Shown piece after piece: positions 26,910 to 36,811 of a stretch of 64,000 nt of DNA. Under the pieces are notes generated by a model that was not told the origin of the DNA, searched no databases, and saw only the letters and a program-made list of their open reading frames with translations. The stretch is from Nitrosomonas communis (lineage in GTDB: Bacteria > Pseudomonadota > Gammaproteobacteria > Burkholderiales > Nitrosomonadaceae): contig NZ_FOUB01000009.1 of the NCBI RefSeq assembly GCF_900114745.1, forward strand, positions 24,382 to 88,381. Reading direction: 5' to 3'. Numbering within the stretch: position 1 is the first letter of the stretch; every line of letters begins with the position of its first letter. A program made the translations under genes and the position numbers.

Positions 26910-29900
26910 ATGGAGGTAAAATTGAAAAAACCCGGTATCTCCAGGATATGGATAACCGCTGTTCTCATCACTAGCATCCCCACTCACACGCAAGCAACGC
27001 TTGCACTATCAGATGTTCCTCTATATCTGACTACGGCCGTTGATCCTAATGTGATGTTTACGCTGGATGACTCAGGTTCCATGCAGTTTGAAATCTTGCC
27101 GGAGGACTGGATTTTTCACGAGGTTTACTACATGTTTCCTCGGACGAACAATGTTTATGGTGGGGGCGACTACGAGAACCGGGTCGTCGATTTCGATCCG
27201 AATAATTCTTACACCGCAGCTTTACGTTCCAGCTACGTTAACAAAATTTATTACAACCCTACTGTAAGATACCAGCCCTGGAGCAATGCGGATGGCTCTC
27301 TGATGAGCAATGCTTCACCCACCTGTGCGCTCCATAATCCCATGAATACAAGTGCTGGCTGCCGCAATCTTACTGTCGATACCACCCAAACAGCTTTCTG
27401 GTTAAATAGCGATGATAGTTTATCGAATGCTGAATCAAGAACATTCTACCCTGCTGTTTATTTTACTTACAACGGCGGCGAGATTCTGTCTATGAACAGT
27501 TATACCAGAATTGAGATCAAACCAATTACCTCTTCTTATACTGGCGGAGCAGATCGGACAGATTGTGCTGCAGTCCCTGTTTGCACTTATAATGAAGAAA
27601 TTCAGAATTTTGCGAACTGGTACACCTATTATCGGTCACGTATCTTGTTATCACGTGCCGGCATAGGTAGGGCGTTTGCTGCTCCAGGAAGTAGCGTACG
27701 AGTCGGGTTTGGCGCAATCAACCAAGGAAATAACACTATCGATGGCGTTTCAACAGCCACCATCATCAATGGGGTGAGGCAATTTAGCGGGACAAATAGA
27801 ACAGCTTTTTTTGATAAACTTTATAATCATACTATCCCGGCAGCAGGTACACCACTTCGCATTGCAATTGACAACGTAGGTCGCTATTTTATGCGTACCG
27901 ATGATCAAGGCCCTTGGGGACAAACGCCGGGCTCAACTGGGGGTACTCAATATGCATGTCGACAAAATTATCATATACTGGTAACAGATGGTTATTGGAG
28001 TGATTCTTACTCTGGAGTAGGGAATTCAGATAATACAGCTGGAAATACCATTAGCAACCACCTACCTTATGCCATTCCTGCAGCTTATAAATATACGCCC
28101 ACACTTCCTTATTCTGACAACTACAGCAGCACGCTTGCCGATGTAGCGATGCAATATTGGAAGAATGATTTGCGCACGGATCTTGACAACAAAGTACCCA
28201 CTAACCTGGAAGATCCTGCCTTTTGGCAACATATGGTGAATTTCACAGTGGGTCTAGGTGTGCAGGGCACGCTATCCTCATTACCGACTGGATCAGAATC
28301 ATGGCCAGATCCAACATCCAGTAATGCTGCAAAAATTGATGATCTATGGCATGCCGCCGTGAACAGCAGAGGCAAATTCTTTAGTGTACAAGACTCGACC
28401 ACTATTGCCAGCAATTTGAGCAACCTCTTCAGTACTATTACCTCAAGGGTGAGCTCCTCAGCGTCAGTGACCACGAATACCAGCCGTATGAGTAACGGCA
28501 CTCATATTTACCAGGCAAAGTTTAATAGCAATGACTGGAGTGGGCAGTTGTTTGCATATCAATTGAGCTCAGATGGATCGTTAGGTGCGATGCTATGGGA
28601 AGCCTCCTCCGTATTACCATCGCATGACAGTCGCGCCATCTTTACCCATAACGGAACGAGCGGACTTGCGTTTACTTCCGAAAATTTTTCACTTTTATCG
28701 GACGCACAAAAAACTGCCCTGAGCACTAATTTTGGAGGTATTAACGATGGGCTGGGTACAAGCCGAATTTCCTGGCTGCGAGGGGACAAAACGACTGAAT
28801 TGGCGCAAGGCGGAAAATTCCGTAATCGCAACAATGGATTACTAGGTGATATTGTCAATTCAGATCTTTTATTCGTCCATGCGCTAGATTTTGGCTATGA
28901 TGCATTGCCTAGCGGGACAGCAGGACAAAACTCTTATTCTAGCTACGCTCAATCCAATACAAGCAGAACCCCGGTTATTTATACCGGAGCAAACGATGGT
29001 ATGCTTCATGCTCTTAATGCTGAAACGGGTATTGAACTATTCGGCTATATACCTGGTGCAGCTTATCCAAAACTAAGCTGGCTGACTTCACCTGATTATA
29101 CGCATCGTTATTTTGTAGATGGTAATGCTTATGCCGGTGATGCCTATATTGGTGCTACTCCCAGTTGGAGAACCATTTTGCTGGGTTCGTTGGGCAATGG
29201 TGGAAAAGGTATTTTTGCACTCGATATCACCGACCCAACCCACTTTTCTGCCTCGAGTGTTCTATGGGAATTTTTTGACGCTGATTTGGGTTTTGTTTCA
29301 GGTCAGGCAAAAATTGCGCTATTGAATAACAGTGTCTGGGCTGCCATTGTCAGCAATGGGTACAACAGCACCAATGATCGTGCCTATCTTTACATCATTG
29401 ATCTGCAAACGGGTACGCTGATAAAAAAAATCGCAACCAATAGCAGTACCAGCAATGGCCTTTCCAGTCCAGCCTTGGTGGATACGAATGGCGACAAAAT
29501 CATCGATATCGTTTATGCAGGAGATCTGCAAGGCAATATCTGGAAATTTGACCTATCAAACAGCAATATAAATCAATGGGATGTTGCTTATAAAACAGGC
29601 AATACAATGGTTCCCCTCTTTACAGCCAGGAATGCCAGCAATCAGGTACAGCCCATCACTTCTCCCCTGGAAATCGGACTTCATCCCAGTGGTGGATATC
29701 TCGTTTATTTTGGCACGGGGCAGTATATTGCATCAGGAGATAATGCTAACACCAACATACAATCTCTCTATGGTATCTGGGATAATGGCAGCCGAATGTC
29801 AGTGACAGATCGAAGCACGCTCCAACAGCAAACTATCCTGACTGAAACAGTGCTGCCTCCTTTTGAACGCACGGTATCAAACAATTCAGTAAACTGGTCG

Positions 29901-30311
29901 ATTAAACAAGGATGGTATCTCGATCTTCTGCAACCGCCAGGCGGGAATCCCCAAGGGGAACGCTCTGTCATCATACCCCAGCTCAGTTTTGGACGGATTG
30001 TCTTTACTACACTTGTTCCTTCCACTGATCCCTGCGTTTCTGGAGGCCAGAATTGGTTAATGCTGTTAAACTCGGAAACAGGGGGAATGCTGACAACCTT
30101 CCAATTTGATACTGATAATAATGGCATACTCAATAACGAAGATCGGCTAATCGCAGCTATTGGCTCCAACGGAGTACGCAGCGAATCAGTCACCATCAGC
30201 GCAGGTAATCTCACCCACCTGATTGCCGGCTCAACCTCTGGTTTAATTGAAACCAATACGATTAAAGGTAGCTCACATAATCCGCGCCGCTCCTGGAGAC
30301 AGTTACAATAA
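26910..30311 (+). CDS. pilY1: Type IV pilus tip adhesin / assembly protein PilY1
   Basis: A 1133-residue secreted protein with a signal-like hydrophobic segment at about 10-30. A von Willebrand A-like MIDAS motif, DDSGS, is at 53-57, and the C-terminal half is a PilY1 beta-propeller with an EF-like calcium loop DTNGDKIID at about 858-866. It is the pilus-tip adhesin and mechanosensor in related bacteria. The first ATG directly abuts the pilX stop; however, a GGAGG 5 bases before a TTG at 26922 suggests that the TTG, four codons downstream, could be the real start. Confidence 0.93.
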   Translation: MEVKLKKPGISRIWITAVLITSIPTHTQATLALSDVPLYLTTAVDPNVMFTLDDSGSMQFEILPEDWIFHEVYYMFPRTNNVYGGGDYENRVVDFDPNNSYTAALRSSYVNKIYYNPTVRYQPWSNADGSLMSNASPTCALHNPMNTSAGCRNLTVDTTQTAFWLNSDDSLSNAESRTFYPAVYFTYNGGEILSMNSYTRIEIKPITSSYTGGADRTDCAAVPVCTYNEEIQNFANWYTYYRSRILLSRAGIGRAFAAPGSSVRVGFGAINQGNNTIDGVSTATIINGVRQFSGTNRTAFFDKLYNHTIPAAGTPLRIAIDNVGRYFMRTDDQGPWGQTPGSTGGTQYACRQNYHILVTDGYWSDSYSGVGNSDNTAGNTISNHLPYAIPAAYKYTPTLPYSDNYSSTLADVAMQYWKNDLRTDLDNKVPTNLEDPAFWQHMVNFTVGLGVQGTLSSLPTGSESWPDPTSSNAAKIDDLWHAAVNSRGKFFSVQDSTTIASNLSNLFSTITSRVSSSASVTTNTSRMSNGTHIYQAKFNSNDWSGQLFAYQLSSDGSLGAMLWEASSVLPSHDSRAIFTHNGTSGLAFTSENFSLLSDAQKTALSTNFGGINDGLGTSRISWLRGDKTTELAQGGKFRNRNNGLLGDIVNSDLLFVHALDFGYDALPSGTAGQNSYSSYAQSNTSRTPVIYTGANDGMLHALNAETGIELFGYIPGAAYPKLSWLTSPDYTHRYFVDGNAYAGDAYIGATPSWRTILLGSLGNGGKGIFALDITDPTHFSASSVLWEFFDADLGFVSGQAKIALLNNSVWAAIVSNGYNSTNDRAYLYIIDLQTGTLIKKIATNSSTSNGLSSPALVDTNGDKIIDIVYAGDLQGNIWKFDLSNSNINQWDVAYKTGNTMVPLFTARNASNQVQPITSPLEIGLHPSGGYLVYFGTGQYIASGDNANTNIQSLYGIWDNGSRMSVTDRSTLQQQTILTETVLPPFERTVSNNSVNWSIKQGWYLDLLQPPGGNPQGERSVIIPQLSFGRIVFTTLVPSTDPCVSGGQNWLMLLNSETGGMLTTFQFDTDNNGILNNEDRLIAAIGSNGVRSESVTISAGNLTHLIAGSTSGLIETNTIKGSSHNPRRSWRQLQ

Positions 30312-30399
30312 CAATAGAAAAATTTAAATAATTAAAAAAGCACTCCTGTTTATTCTTAGAATCTAATATTATTATTCAACATCTGATTAGGATACAGGA

Positions 30400-30861
30400 A
30401 TGGGGCAAATAACTGACACGATCCAGCTGAGAAAAAGATTATTAGGTTTTACCCTGATCGAAATAATGATCGCTATAGCAGTGATTGGCATTCTGGCAGC
30501 AATTGCACTGCCTTCCTATCAAGAGCATGTGCGTCGTACCAATCGTGCAGAAGCCAAAGGTATTCTGCTGGAGATAGCGCAATTACTGGAACGTAATTTT
30601 ACTGAAGCGAATCGGTATGACTTGAAAAGCGACGCAACCAATTTTACTTTACCCGTTACCCAGTCTCCCAAGACTGGTACAGCAAAATATACCATTCGGT
30701 TTTCGCCGGGCACCTTGACACGAAATAGCTACACACTGGAAGCTGTTCCAACAGGTTCAATGGCCAATGATGCATGTGCTACGCTGACATTAACGCATAC
30801 AGGCATCAAAGGAGTCAGCGGCAATCCATCATTAACCGCATCAGATTGTTGGCAACGCTAA
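30400..30861 (+). CDS. pilE: Type IV pilin PilE
   Basis: A 153-residue prepilin with leader [16 protein letters not shown], mature [24 protein letters not shown] and Glu5. The short globular domain ([23 protein letters not shown], and two late cysteines in DACATLTL and SDCW) is that of PilE-type minor or major pilins of betaproteobacteria. It is the last gene of the cluster, 88 bases after pilY1. The late Cys pair should form the D-region disulfide. Confidence 0.92.
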   Translation: MGQITDTIQLRKRLLGFTLIEIMIAIAVIGILAAIALPSYQEHVRRTNRAEAKGILLEIAQLLERNFTEANRYDLKSDATNFTLPVTQSPKTGTAKYTIRFSPGTLTRNSYTLEAVPTGSMANDACATLTLTHTGIKGVSGNPSLTASDCWQR

Positions 30862-30889
30862 TTGTGCTTAGCCTCCTCTCTAAAAAGAC

Positions 30890-32416
30890 TCAAACAAAGT
30901 CCTCCTTTGAGGAGGAAGTACCTTGAATACAGAAATTAATTTTAAGCGCTGCCCAAGCATCAATTTCAGCATTTAGTAAAGTCTCAGTTAATGGATTGTG
31001 CTCTAACCATGCTTGCGAAATAAGCAGCTTACAGCTTCCATTGCCTGCTTGTATTCTCATTGGCGGTAACTCAATATTTGTGCGGCTGCGGTAAAAAATG
31101 GTCGCTAAGCGCAGCGCTATGGATTGAGCCAGGCTAATAAAATTAGTCAGAAATTCACTGACTTTGGTCAAAGAACCCTGATGAGCGAGCACAAGCTGAC
31201 TGAGCTGCATCTGCTCCATTTTGGAGAAACCTGGAATATCTGCATTCCCAAGTATATAGGCGGAATGTTTATGATAGCCAGAATGGGCCACCGAAATGCC
31301 GACCTCATGCAGGCGTGCCGCCCAGGATAATAAATGCAAGGCATCTTCTACTGTTTCCTCATCAGGAAAATTAGCCAGGAGTTGCTTTCCCAGTGCTAAG
31401 GACAGCGATTCTATGCGTGCTGCCTGGACAAGGTCAATACGGTAACGTTGCATAAACTGCCGCACCGATACTTCTCGCATATCTTCATTATGAACGCGGC
31501 CAAGCATATCGTAGAGCACGCCTTGACGCAGTGCGCCTGTCGCAAGAAGCATACGGGAAATGCCCAGTTCCTTGAATGCAGCAAACATGATTGCAAAGCC
31601 ACCTGCAATCACAGGTGCACGATCGGGATGTAAACCGGCGATGACAATTTTCCTGATGTCACCCACTTTTAGAAGGTATTCACGAAATGCTTCCAAACCT
31701 GCCAGTGTAATTCCTTCCTTTTTACCACCATCACTAAAGTTATTCAATTTAAGAATACGGTCTAATGCACGCGCTGTTCCAGAAGATCCATACACCTCTT
31801 GCCATTGATCAGCTGAAAATTCTGTTGTAATACTCTGTATCTCAGTTTGCGCCGCAAGCTCAGCCCTTTTCATGGCACCCTTGCTGATCTTCCCATCCGG
31901 GAAAAAGCGCAAACTATGGCTGACACAACCCATATAAAGGCTTTCCAGTTTATTCGGTTCCAGGCGAGTGCCAATAATAAATTCGGTGGAGCCACCACCG
32001 ATATCGATGATCAGCCGATGATTATCGGAAGCTGGCAGGCTGTGTGCGACTCCCAGATAAATAAGGCGCGCTTCTTCATGGCCGGCAATGATTTCGATTG
32101 GAACTCCCAATACAGCCTCTGCTCTTACCAAAAACTCTGCAGCATTTTTGGCAACACGAAGTGAGTTTGTACCTACCACACGCACAGCATGGGTCGGGAA
32201 CCCTCTTAGACGCTCACTAAAGCGTTTTAAACAATCCAGGGCACGCGCCTGGCATGCTTCGTCCAGTTTTCTGTCACGTGTTAGTCCGGCAGCCAGCCGA
32301 ACCATTTCTTTTAAGCTATCTAATGGATAAAGCTGTTTGCCCACCACACGCGCCACTTGAAGGTGGAAACTATTGGAACCAAGATCAACTGCAGCAAGTG
32401 TTGGATATTCGCGCAT
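30890..32416 (-). CDS. ppx: Exopolyphosphatase
   Basis: A 508-residue Ppx/GppA-family phosphatase that releases phosphate from polyphosphate ends. ASKHA motifs are clear: AAVDLGSNSFHL near the N-terminus and DIGGGSTEFI near 140; the EEARLIYLGV segment holds the catalytic Glu. The C-terminal HD-like helical domain is present (WAARLHEVG, YHKHSAYI). It is 45 bases downstream of phoU on the same strand, consistent with joint phosphate control. It faces pilE convergently. Confidence 0.93.
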   Translation of the reverse strand: MREYPTLAAVDLGSNSFHLQVARVVGKQLYPLDSLKEMVRLAAGLTRDRKLDEACQARALDCLKRFSERLRGFPTHAVRVVGTNSLRVAKNAAEFLVRAEAVLGVPIEIIAGHEEARLIYLGVAHSLPASDNHRLIIDIGGGSTEFIIGTRLEPNKLESLYMGCVSHSLRFFPDGKISKGAMKRAELAAQTEIQSITTEFSADQWQEVYGSSGTARALDRILKLNNFSDGGKKEGITLAGLEAFREYLLKVGDIRKIVIAGLHPDRAPVIAGGFAIMFAAFKELGISRMLLATGALRQGVLYDMLGRVHNEDMREVSVRQFMQRYRIDLVQAARIESLSLALGKQLLANFPDEETVEDALHLLSWAARLHEVGISVAHSGYHKHSAYILGNADIPGFSKMEQMQLSQLVLAHQGSLTKVSEFLTNFISLAQSIALRLATIFYRSRTNIELPPMRIQAGNGSCKLLISQAWLEHNPLTETLLNAEIDAWAALKINFCIQGTSSSKEDFV

Positions 32417-32461
32417 AACCCTCTGCCTAAATGTTAGGCATAGCTAAATTACACAGATGAT

Positions 32462-33169
32462 TTATCCTCTTACTTCGCGTTCAATTTCCTCAACAGTGAC
32501 ATGACGAACATCCTTGCCTTTGACCATATAAACCACATATTCAGACATGTTTTTTGCGTGATCACCGATACGTTCGATTGCTTTTGCCACAAAAAGAATT
32601 TCCAGTGAAATAGAAATTTTACGAGGATCTTCCATCATAAACGTTATGAGCTGCCGGAGAATAGCTCGAAATTCTTCATCAACCAGCTCGTCCTGGCGCA
32701 CTATATGTGCAGCAGCATTCAGATCCAAGCGGGCAAAAGCATCTAGCGCTTGGTGCAACATGCTTGAAGCAATTTGAGCGACGTGTTTAATTTCCACAAA
32801 ACGTGGCGCATGTAAACGATCAGCTGTATAAATGAGTCGCGCCATGCGAGCAATTTTTGCAGCCTCATCACCGATTCGTTCCAAGTCAGTGATGGTCTTG
32901 ATTACAGTCATGATCATACGTAAATCACTCGCTGTGGGTTGTCTACGTGCAATAATCTGACTACATATCTCATCAATGGATACTTCCATGGCATTGACAC
33001 GATGGTCATTGTCAATTACCTGGTCAATGATGGTTTCATTACCTTCTATTAAGGCATCTATTGCCCGTTCAATTTGTTCTTCAACAAATCCCCCCATTTG
33101 TAACACACGGGTGCGCACTTCTTCAAGATCCGCATCAAATCTTTTTGAAATGTGTTCTTTAATAGCCAT
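32462..33169 (-). CDS. phoU: Phosphate transport regulator PhoU
   Basis: A 235-residue all-helical protein with two PhoU repeats. Each carries the metal-binding helix pattern: DLERIGDEAAKIARM in the first and AIERIGDHAKNMSEYV in the second. It restrains PhoR signalling and Pst activity under phosphate sufficiency. Here it lies between rpiA and ppx rather than with pstSCAB, which are not in the window. Confidence 0.95.
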   Translation of the reverse strand: MAIKEHISKRFDADLEEVRTRVLQMGGFVEEQIERAIDALIEGNETIIDQVIDNDHRVNAMEVSIDEICSQIIARRQPTASDLRMIMTVIKTITDLERIGDEAAKIARMARLIYTADRLHAPRFVEIKHVAQIASSMLHQALDAFARLDLNAAAHIVRQDELVDEEFRAILRQLITFMMEDPRKISISLEILFVAKAIERIGDHAKNMSEYVVYMVKGKDVRHVTVEEIEREVRG

Positions 33170-33243
33170 ATCGTACCCTCAGCCAAGTCAGATGAAACTA
33201 TTATTCATGTAATCAATGAGATTTTTATTATAGGTCTAAACTA

Positions 33244-33903
33244 TCAAACAGTGATTGTTTCAACACCAGTATCTGTGCCTAGCAATAAAACATCGGCACC
33301 TTTTCTGGCGAACAATCCGTTAGTAACGACTCCCGTTATTTGGTTAAGCGTCGTTTCCAACTCAACCGGGTTCAGGATTTGTAGACCATGTATATCCAAA
33401 ATAACGTTACCATTATCTGTAGTAACTCCCTGACGCAGCGCTGGATGACCACCCAGCAAGGTAATTTCACGAGCCACGTAACTTCGCGCCATTGGAATAA
33501 CTTCTACTGGAAGTGGAAATGTACCCAAAATATTGACTAATTTACTCTGATCGGTGATGCATATAAATTTTCTGGCTACAGCTGCAACAATTTTTTCTCT
33601 GGTCAAAGCGCCGCCGCCACCTTTGATCATATGCAAATGCTTGGTAATCTCGTCTGCACCATCTACATAAACAGGCAAATCTGTAATCGTGTTAAGATCT
33701 AATACGTCTATTCCATGCTTGTGCAAACGTTGTGCAGTTGCCTCGGAGCTGGCAACTGCACCTTCAATTTTATGTTTGATTTTAGCAAGCTCATCAATAA
33801 AATAATTTGCAGTAGAACCGGTTCCAACCCCAATTACAGACCCAATCGGGATATATTGAATGGCGGCCTGTGCAGCCGCACGCTTTTGCTCATCTTGTGT
33901 CAT
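33244..33903 (-). CDS. rpiA: Ribose-5-phosphate isomerase A
   Basis: A 219-residue enzyme interconverting ribose 5-phosphate and ribulose 5-phosphate. Signature segments are [26 protein letters not shown] and [12 protein letters not shown], which contain the active-site Asp, Glu and Lys. The gene is 74 bases upstream of phoU on the minus strand. With the broken gnd nearby, this non-oxidative step would be a main source of ribose phosphate if no other gnd exists. Confidence 0.95.
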   Translation of the reverse strand: MTQDEQKRAAAQAAIQYIPIGSVIGVGTGSTANYFIDELAKIKHKIEGAVASSEATAQRLHKHGIDVLDLNTITDLPVYVDGADEITKHLHMIKGGGGALTREKIVAAVARKFICITDQSKLVNILGTFPLPVEVIPMARSYVAREITLLGGHPALRQGVTTDNGNVILDIHGLQILNPVELETTLNQITGVVTNGLFARKGADVLLLGTDTGVETITV

Positions 33904-34168
33904 GGTGCTCCTATGTCGATATCAAGTAATAGTTAACCATCAGAATAGTATTAACTGAATATTTAGACAATAACTACGTTGTTTCCTGAGTAACACTTAA
34001 CAGTTCTGGCTATGACTTCCATTTCTCAATAGAAAATCCACGATTTCAACCTAGAACCTAGAAATTCCTTGCCTTATCGATTTCAGTAAAATTAGTATGT
34101 AATTCCCTCGCAAGAGTATCATAACTTTAAGGCAAAATAATGGTTATGAATACTCATTTTATTTTTAT
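33904..34168. other. Spacer between divergent rpiA and mutL
   Basis: About 265 bases that should carry the divergent promoters of rpiA and mutL. It is AT-rich. I see no additional gene or named site. Confidence 0.4.
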
Positions 34169-35947
34169 ATGAATGTAATCAAGTTGCTTCCGGATGTGCT
34201 CATCAATCAGATCGCCGCAGGAGAAGTAATCGAGCGGCCCGCCTCAGCATTAAAAGAAATACTGGAAAACAGTATAGATGCTGGTGCAACAGAAATTACT
34301 GTCCAAATTATGCAAGGCGGCCTTAACCTGATCCGCGTCACCGATAATGGAAAAGGAATTTCCGGAATTGACATGCCTCTTGCGTTAGCACGCCATGCCA
34401 CAAGTAAAATCAGCGCCCAGGAAGATTTACACAAAATAGCTAGCCTAGGTTTTCGTGGCGAAGCACTCGCAAGTATCGGAGCTGTCTCTCGATTATTGTT
34501 AACGAGTTATCAATCAGGCGACAAACATGCCTGGCATATCCAGGCTGAAGGAGGACAAGTTACCTGTCCGGAACCAACAGCGCGTGGCGTTGGCACTACT
34601 CTGGAAGTGCGTGATCTTTTTTTTAATTTGCCAGCACGTCGTAAGTTTCTGAAAACTGAAACCACTGAATTTGCACATTGTGAAGAAGTATTCCGGCGTA
34701 TCGCTCTTTCCCATGCCCATATTGCATTCAATTTACAACACAATAATAAGACACGAAATCACTTATATGCGGTAGATACCCTTCAGCGTATTACAGCTGT
34801 TCTAGGAAAAGAATTTAGCCAAAGTGCCGTGCTGGTTTCCGAGCAGGCAAATGATATCAGCTTGCAAGGCATGGTTGCATTGCCAACTTATTCGCGTTCA
34901 GCTCGCGACTTGCAATATTTTTTTGTCAACGGCCGCTACGTGAGAGACAAGCTGATCTCTCATGCTTTACGTGAAGCCTATCGCGATGTACTCCATCTGG
35001 ATCGGCATCCCGCTTTTGTGCTTTATCTTCAAATCAATCCTCAAAACGTAGACGTTAATGTGCATCCAACCAAAGCAGAAGTGCGTTTCCGTGATGCGCG
35101 CGCTATACATCAATTTGTTTTCCACAGTATCAACAAAGTATTGGCCTCACCTCACCGTCAAGCGGATTCTCAAATACCCTCTGCTATCGTTACCCAAGTA
35201 ACCGAAAACCCCGAACGTCTTCCAGTAAGCTATTCACGACAAATAAATTTACCCCTTACAAGCGTTGCACAACCCTTAGCTTTTTATCCAACCTTATACG
35301 GTGACAAACCGGATTTGCTGAAAATGGATCTTGGTAATCCACCTATTCAGCCCACGCAGCCAGTTCCACCGCTAGGCTTTGCATTAGGACAACTGCTCGG
35401 AGTTTATATCCTGGCACAAAATGAGCACGGTCTGATCATTGTAGATATGCATGCTGCTCACGAGCGCGTGGTTTATGAAAAACTCAAATCAGCGCTTGAT
35501 CAACATTCATTATCCATGCAACCACTGTTAATTCCAGTTACCTTTCAGGCTGATCAATTAGATGTCGCCACAGTAGAAGACAATTATGCTGTTTTAAATG
35601 AGATAGGTTTTGAAATAGCTATTCTTTCTCCCACCTCGTTAATTATACGAGCAGTACCAGCAGTGCTGAAAGATGCCGACATAGTCAAGCTCACACGTGA
35701 TGTGTTAGCTGAAATTCGTGAGTTTGGAGGCAGTCAGATATTAACCAGTAGACGTAATCAACTCTTAGCGACCATGGCTTGCCATGGCTCTGTCCGTGCC
35801 AATCGACAATTAACAATCCCCGAAATGAATGCACTGCTGCGCGAAATGGAAACAACCGAACGCTCCGATCAATGCAATCATGGCAGACCAACTTGGTTCG
35901 CAATTAGTCTGGCAGAGCTTGATAAGATGTTCATGCGAGGAAATTAG
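34169..35947 (+). CDS. mutL: DNA mismatch repair protein MutL
   Basis: A 592-residue GHKL ATPase that links MutS to strand excision. N-terminal motifs: IAAGEVIERPASALKEILEN, DNGKGI, FRGEALASIGAV and the LFFNLPARRKF loop. The C-terminal domain holds DMHAAHERVVYE at 426-437, which fits the DxHAx2Ex4E metal site of MutL endonucleases found in bacteria without MutH. So this MutL is probably the nicking type. The gene stands alone; a long hairpin follows its stop. Confidence 0.95.
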   Translation: MNVIKLLPDVLINQIAAGEVIERPASALKEILENSIDAGATEITVQIMQGGLNLIRVTDNGKGISGIDMPLALARHATSKISAQEDLHKIASLGFRGEALASIGAVSRLLLTSYQSGDKHAWHIQAEGGQVTCPEPTARGVGTTLEVRDLFFNLPARRKFLKTETTEFAHCEEVFRRIALSHAHIAFNLQHNNKTRNHLYAVDTLQRITAVLGKEFSQSAVLVSEQANDISLQGMVALPTYSRSARDLQYFFVNGRYVRDKLISHALREAYRDVLHLDRHPAFVLYLQINPQNVDVNVHPTKAEVRFRDARAIHQFVFHSINKVLASPHRQADSQIPSAIVTQVTENPERLPVSYSRQINLPLTSVAQPLAFYPTLYGDKPDLLKMDLGNPPIQPTQPVPPLGFALGQLLGVYILAQNEHGLIIVDMHAAHERVVYEKLKSALDQHSLSMQPLLIPVTFQADQLDVATVEDNYAVLNEIGFEIAILSPTSLIIRAVPAVLKDADIVKLTRDVLAEIREFGGSQILTSRRNQLLATMACHGSVRANRQLTIPEMNALLREMETTERSDQCNHGRPTWFAISLAELDKMFMRGN

Positions 35948-35974
35948 CTTCAATAGTCAAGAAAGACTGCAACT

Positions 35975-36021
35975 GTGTTCTATAGCTTCAGTCTTGCATA
36001 AAACCTGAAACTATAGAACAC
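35975..36021. terminator. Long hairpin between convergent mutL and lipoprotein gene
   Basis: GTGTTCTATAGCTTCAG (35975-35991) pairs with CTGAAACTATAGAACAC (36005-36021), a 17-bp stem with one mismatch and a 13-base loop. A shorter alternative stem, AAGACTG (35963-35969) with CAGTCTT (35989-35995), shares bases with it. Its position between convergent genes suggests a bidirectional terminator, though no U-run follows. Confidence 0.5.
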
Positions 36022-36031
36022 TCATGAATCT

Positions 36032-36220
36032 TTAGTAATTTGATTTCTCTTCTGTGGATCTGGCTTTACCTCCACCTTCCTGAGCATCTGCTGGTATTTG
36101 ATGGAAAGGCTGAATAGTTTTCCCATAGGTCGAAGGATCAGGTGTCTCTGGTGCTGATGGCTTGCCACAACCAACTAACATCAATACTGTTATTATTGCA
36201 GCTATGAATTGAACTCTCAT
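36032..36220 (-). CDS. Small lipoprotein, unknown function
   Basis: A 62-residue protein: MRVQFIAAIITVLMLVGC is a lipoprotein signal with lipobox LVGC, so the mature protein starts at Cys18 (GKPSAPETPD) and is a ~45-residue proline-rich, charged tail. ATG 36220 is chosen over 36244 because AAAGGA precedes it at 7-base spacing. It resembles small YgdI/LptM-style lipoproteins only in layout; I do not recognise a family. It is convergent with mutL. Confidence 0.75.
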   Translation of the reverse strand: MRVQFIAAIITVLMLVGCGKPSAPETPDPSTYGKTIQPFHQIPADAQEGGGKARSTEEKSNY

Positions 36221-36461
36221 GTAAAATTCCTTTAACGTAAGCAAATAATTAAAATTGTTTTTTTAAACTACGATTAAGATAGTACCCCTTATAATTATGC
36301 GTAACATTGATCTTAATCAAACATTAAAAACAAAAGACTCTTGCATACCTTTCCCGTTAGCTAAATAAACGGCTAAAGCAATGAGATGTCAATGACGGTT
36401 AGAGTAGAAGATGCAATCGAAATAGGCAAAGATACCTGACCAATGAGCAGCAATTGGTCAT
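36221..36461. other. AT-rich spacer upstream of the small lipoprotein gene
   Basis: No gene is visible. A perfect 8-bp inverted repeat, TGACCAAT / ATTGGTCA, separated by GAGCAGCA, lies at 36437-36460, directly against the left end of a repeat copy. Confidence 0.4.
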
Positions 36462-36565
36462 ATTCCATTTCTAAATCAAAAATGACGCGAAGGCGAGCCT
36501 CAGACAATATAAGTAATATGGCAAGATGAAACTGACAAAATCAGTTTTTGATTTAGAAATGGAAT
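36462..36565 (+). repeat. MITE-like repeat, copy 3
   Basis: A 104-base copy with the cleanest ends: ATTCCATTTCTAAATCAAA on the left and TTTGATTTAGAAATGGAAT on the right, an exact inverted repeat. Core GACGCGAAGGCGAGCCTCAG...GGCAAGATGAAACTGACAAA. It lies between a lipoprotein gene and lon. Confidence 0.88.
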
Positions 36566-36570
36566 TAATA

Positions 36571-36711
36571 TTAGAAGCAGCTATTTTTTACCCACTCATC
36601 AAGTGTTTTCTGAGTTAAGGTTTTATCCGATTTTTGCTTAGCTTTGGCAATGCAATACGGATTGCACGCCTCTCTTCCTTCGCTTAAGCCATTAAATATT
36701 GCCAATGTCAA
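36571..36711 (-). CDS. Possible small or remnant ORF downstream of lon
   Basis: A 46-codon frame from TTG 36711 to TAA 36571 has protein-like composition and three cysteines (ACNPYC, then SCF at the end; DKTLTQKTLDEWVKNSC). It has no ATG and no clear ribosome binding site, and I do not recognise it. It may be the 3' end of a lost gene trimmed near the adjacent repeat copy. Confidence 0.25.
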   Translation of the reverse strand: MTLAIFNGLSEGREACNPYCIAKAKQKSDKTLTQKTLDEWVKNSCF

Positions 36712-36811
36712 TGGCTTTCAGTCGAACTGACCACGATAAATTTTACATAACTGACGAGTAATGTGTCCAAGGCATAAATTGCCTCCATTCAAACTAGAAT
36801 CAGCTTCAGGT

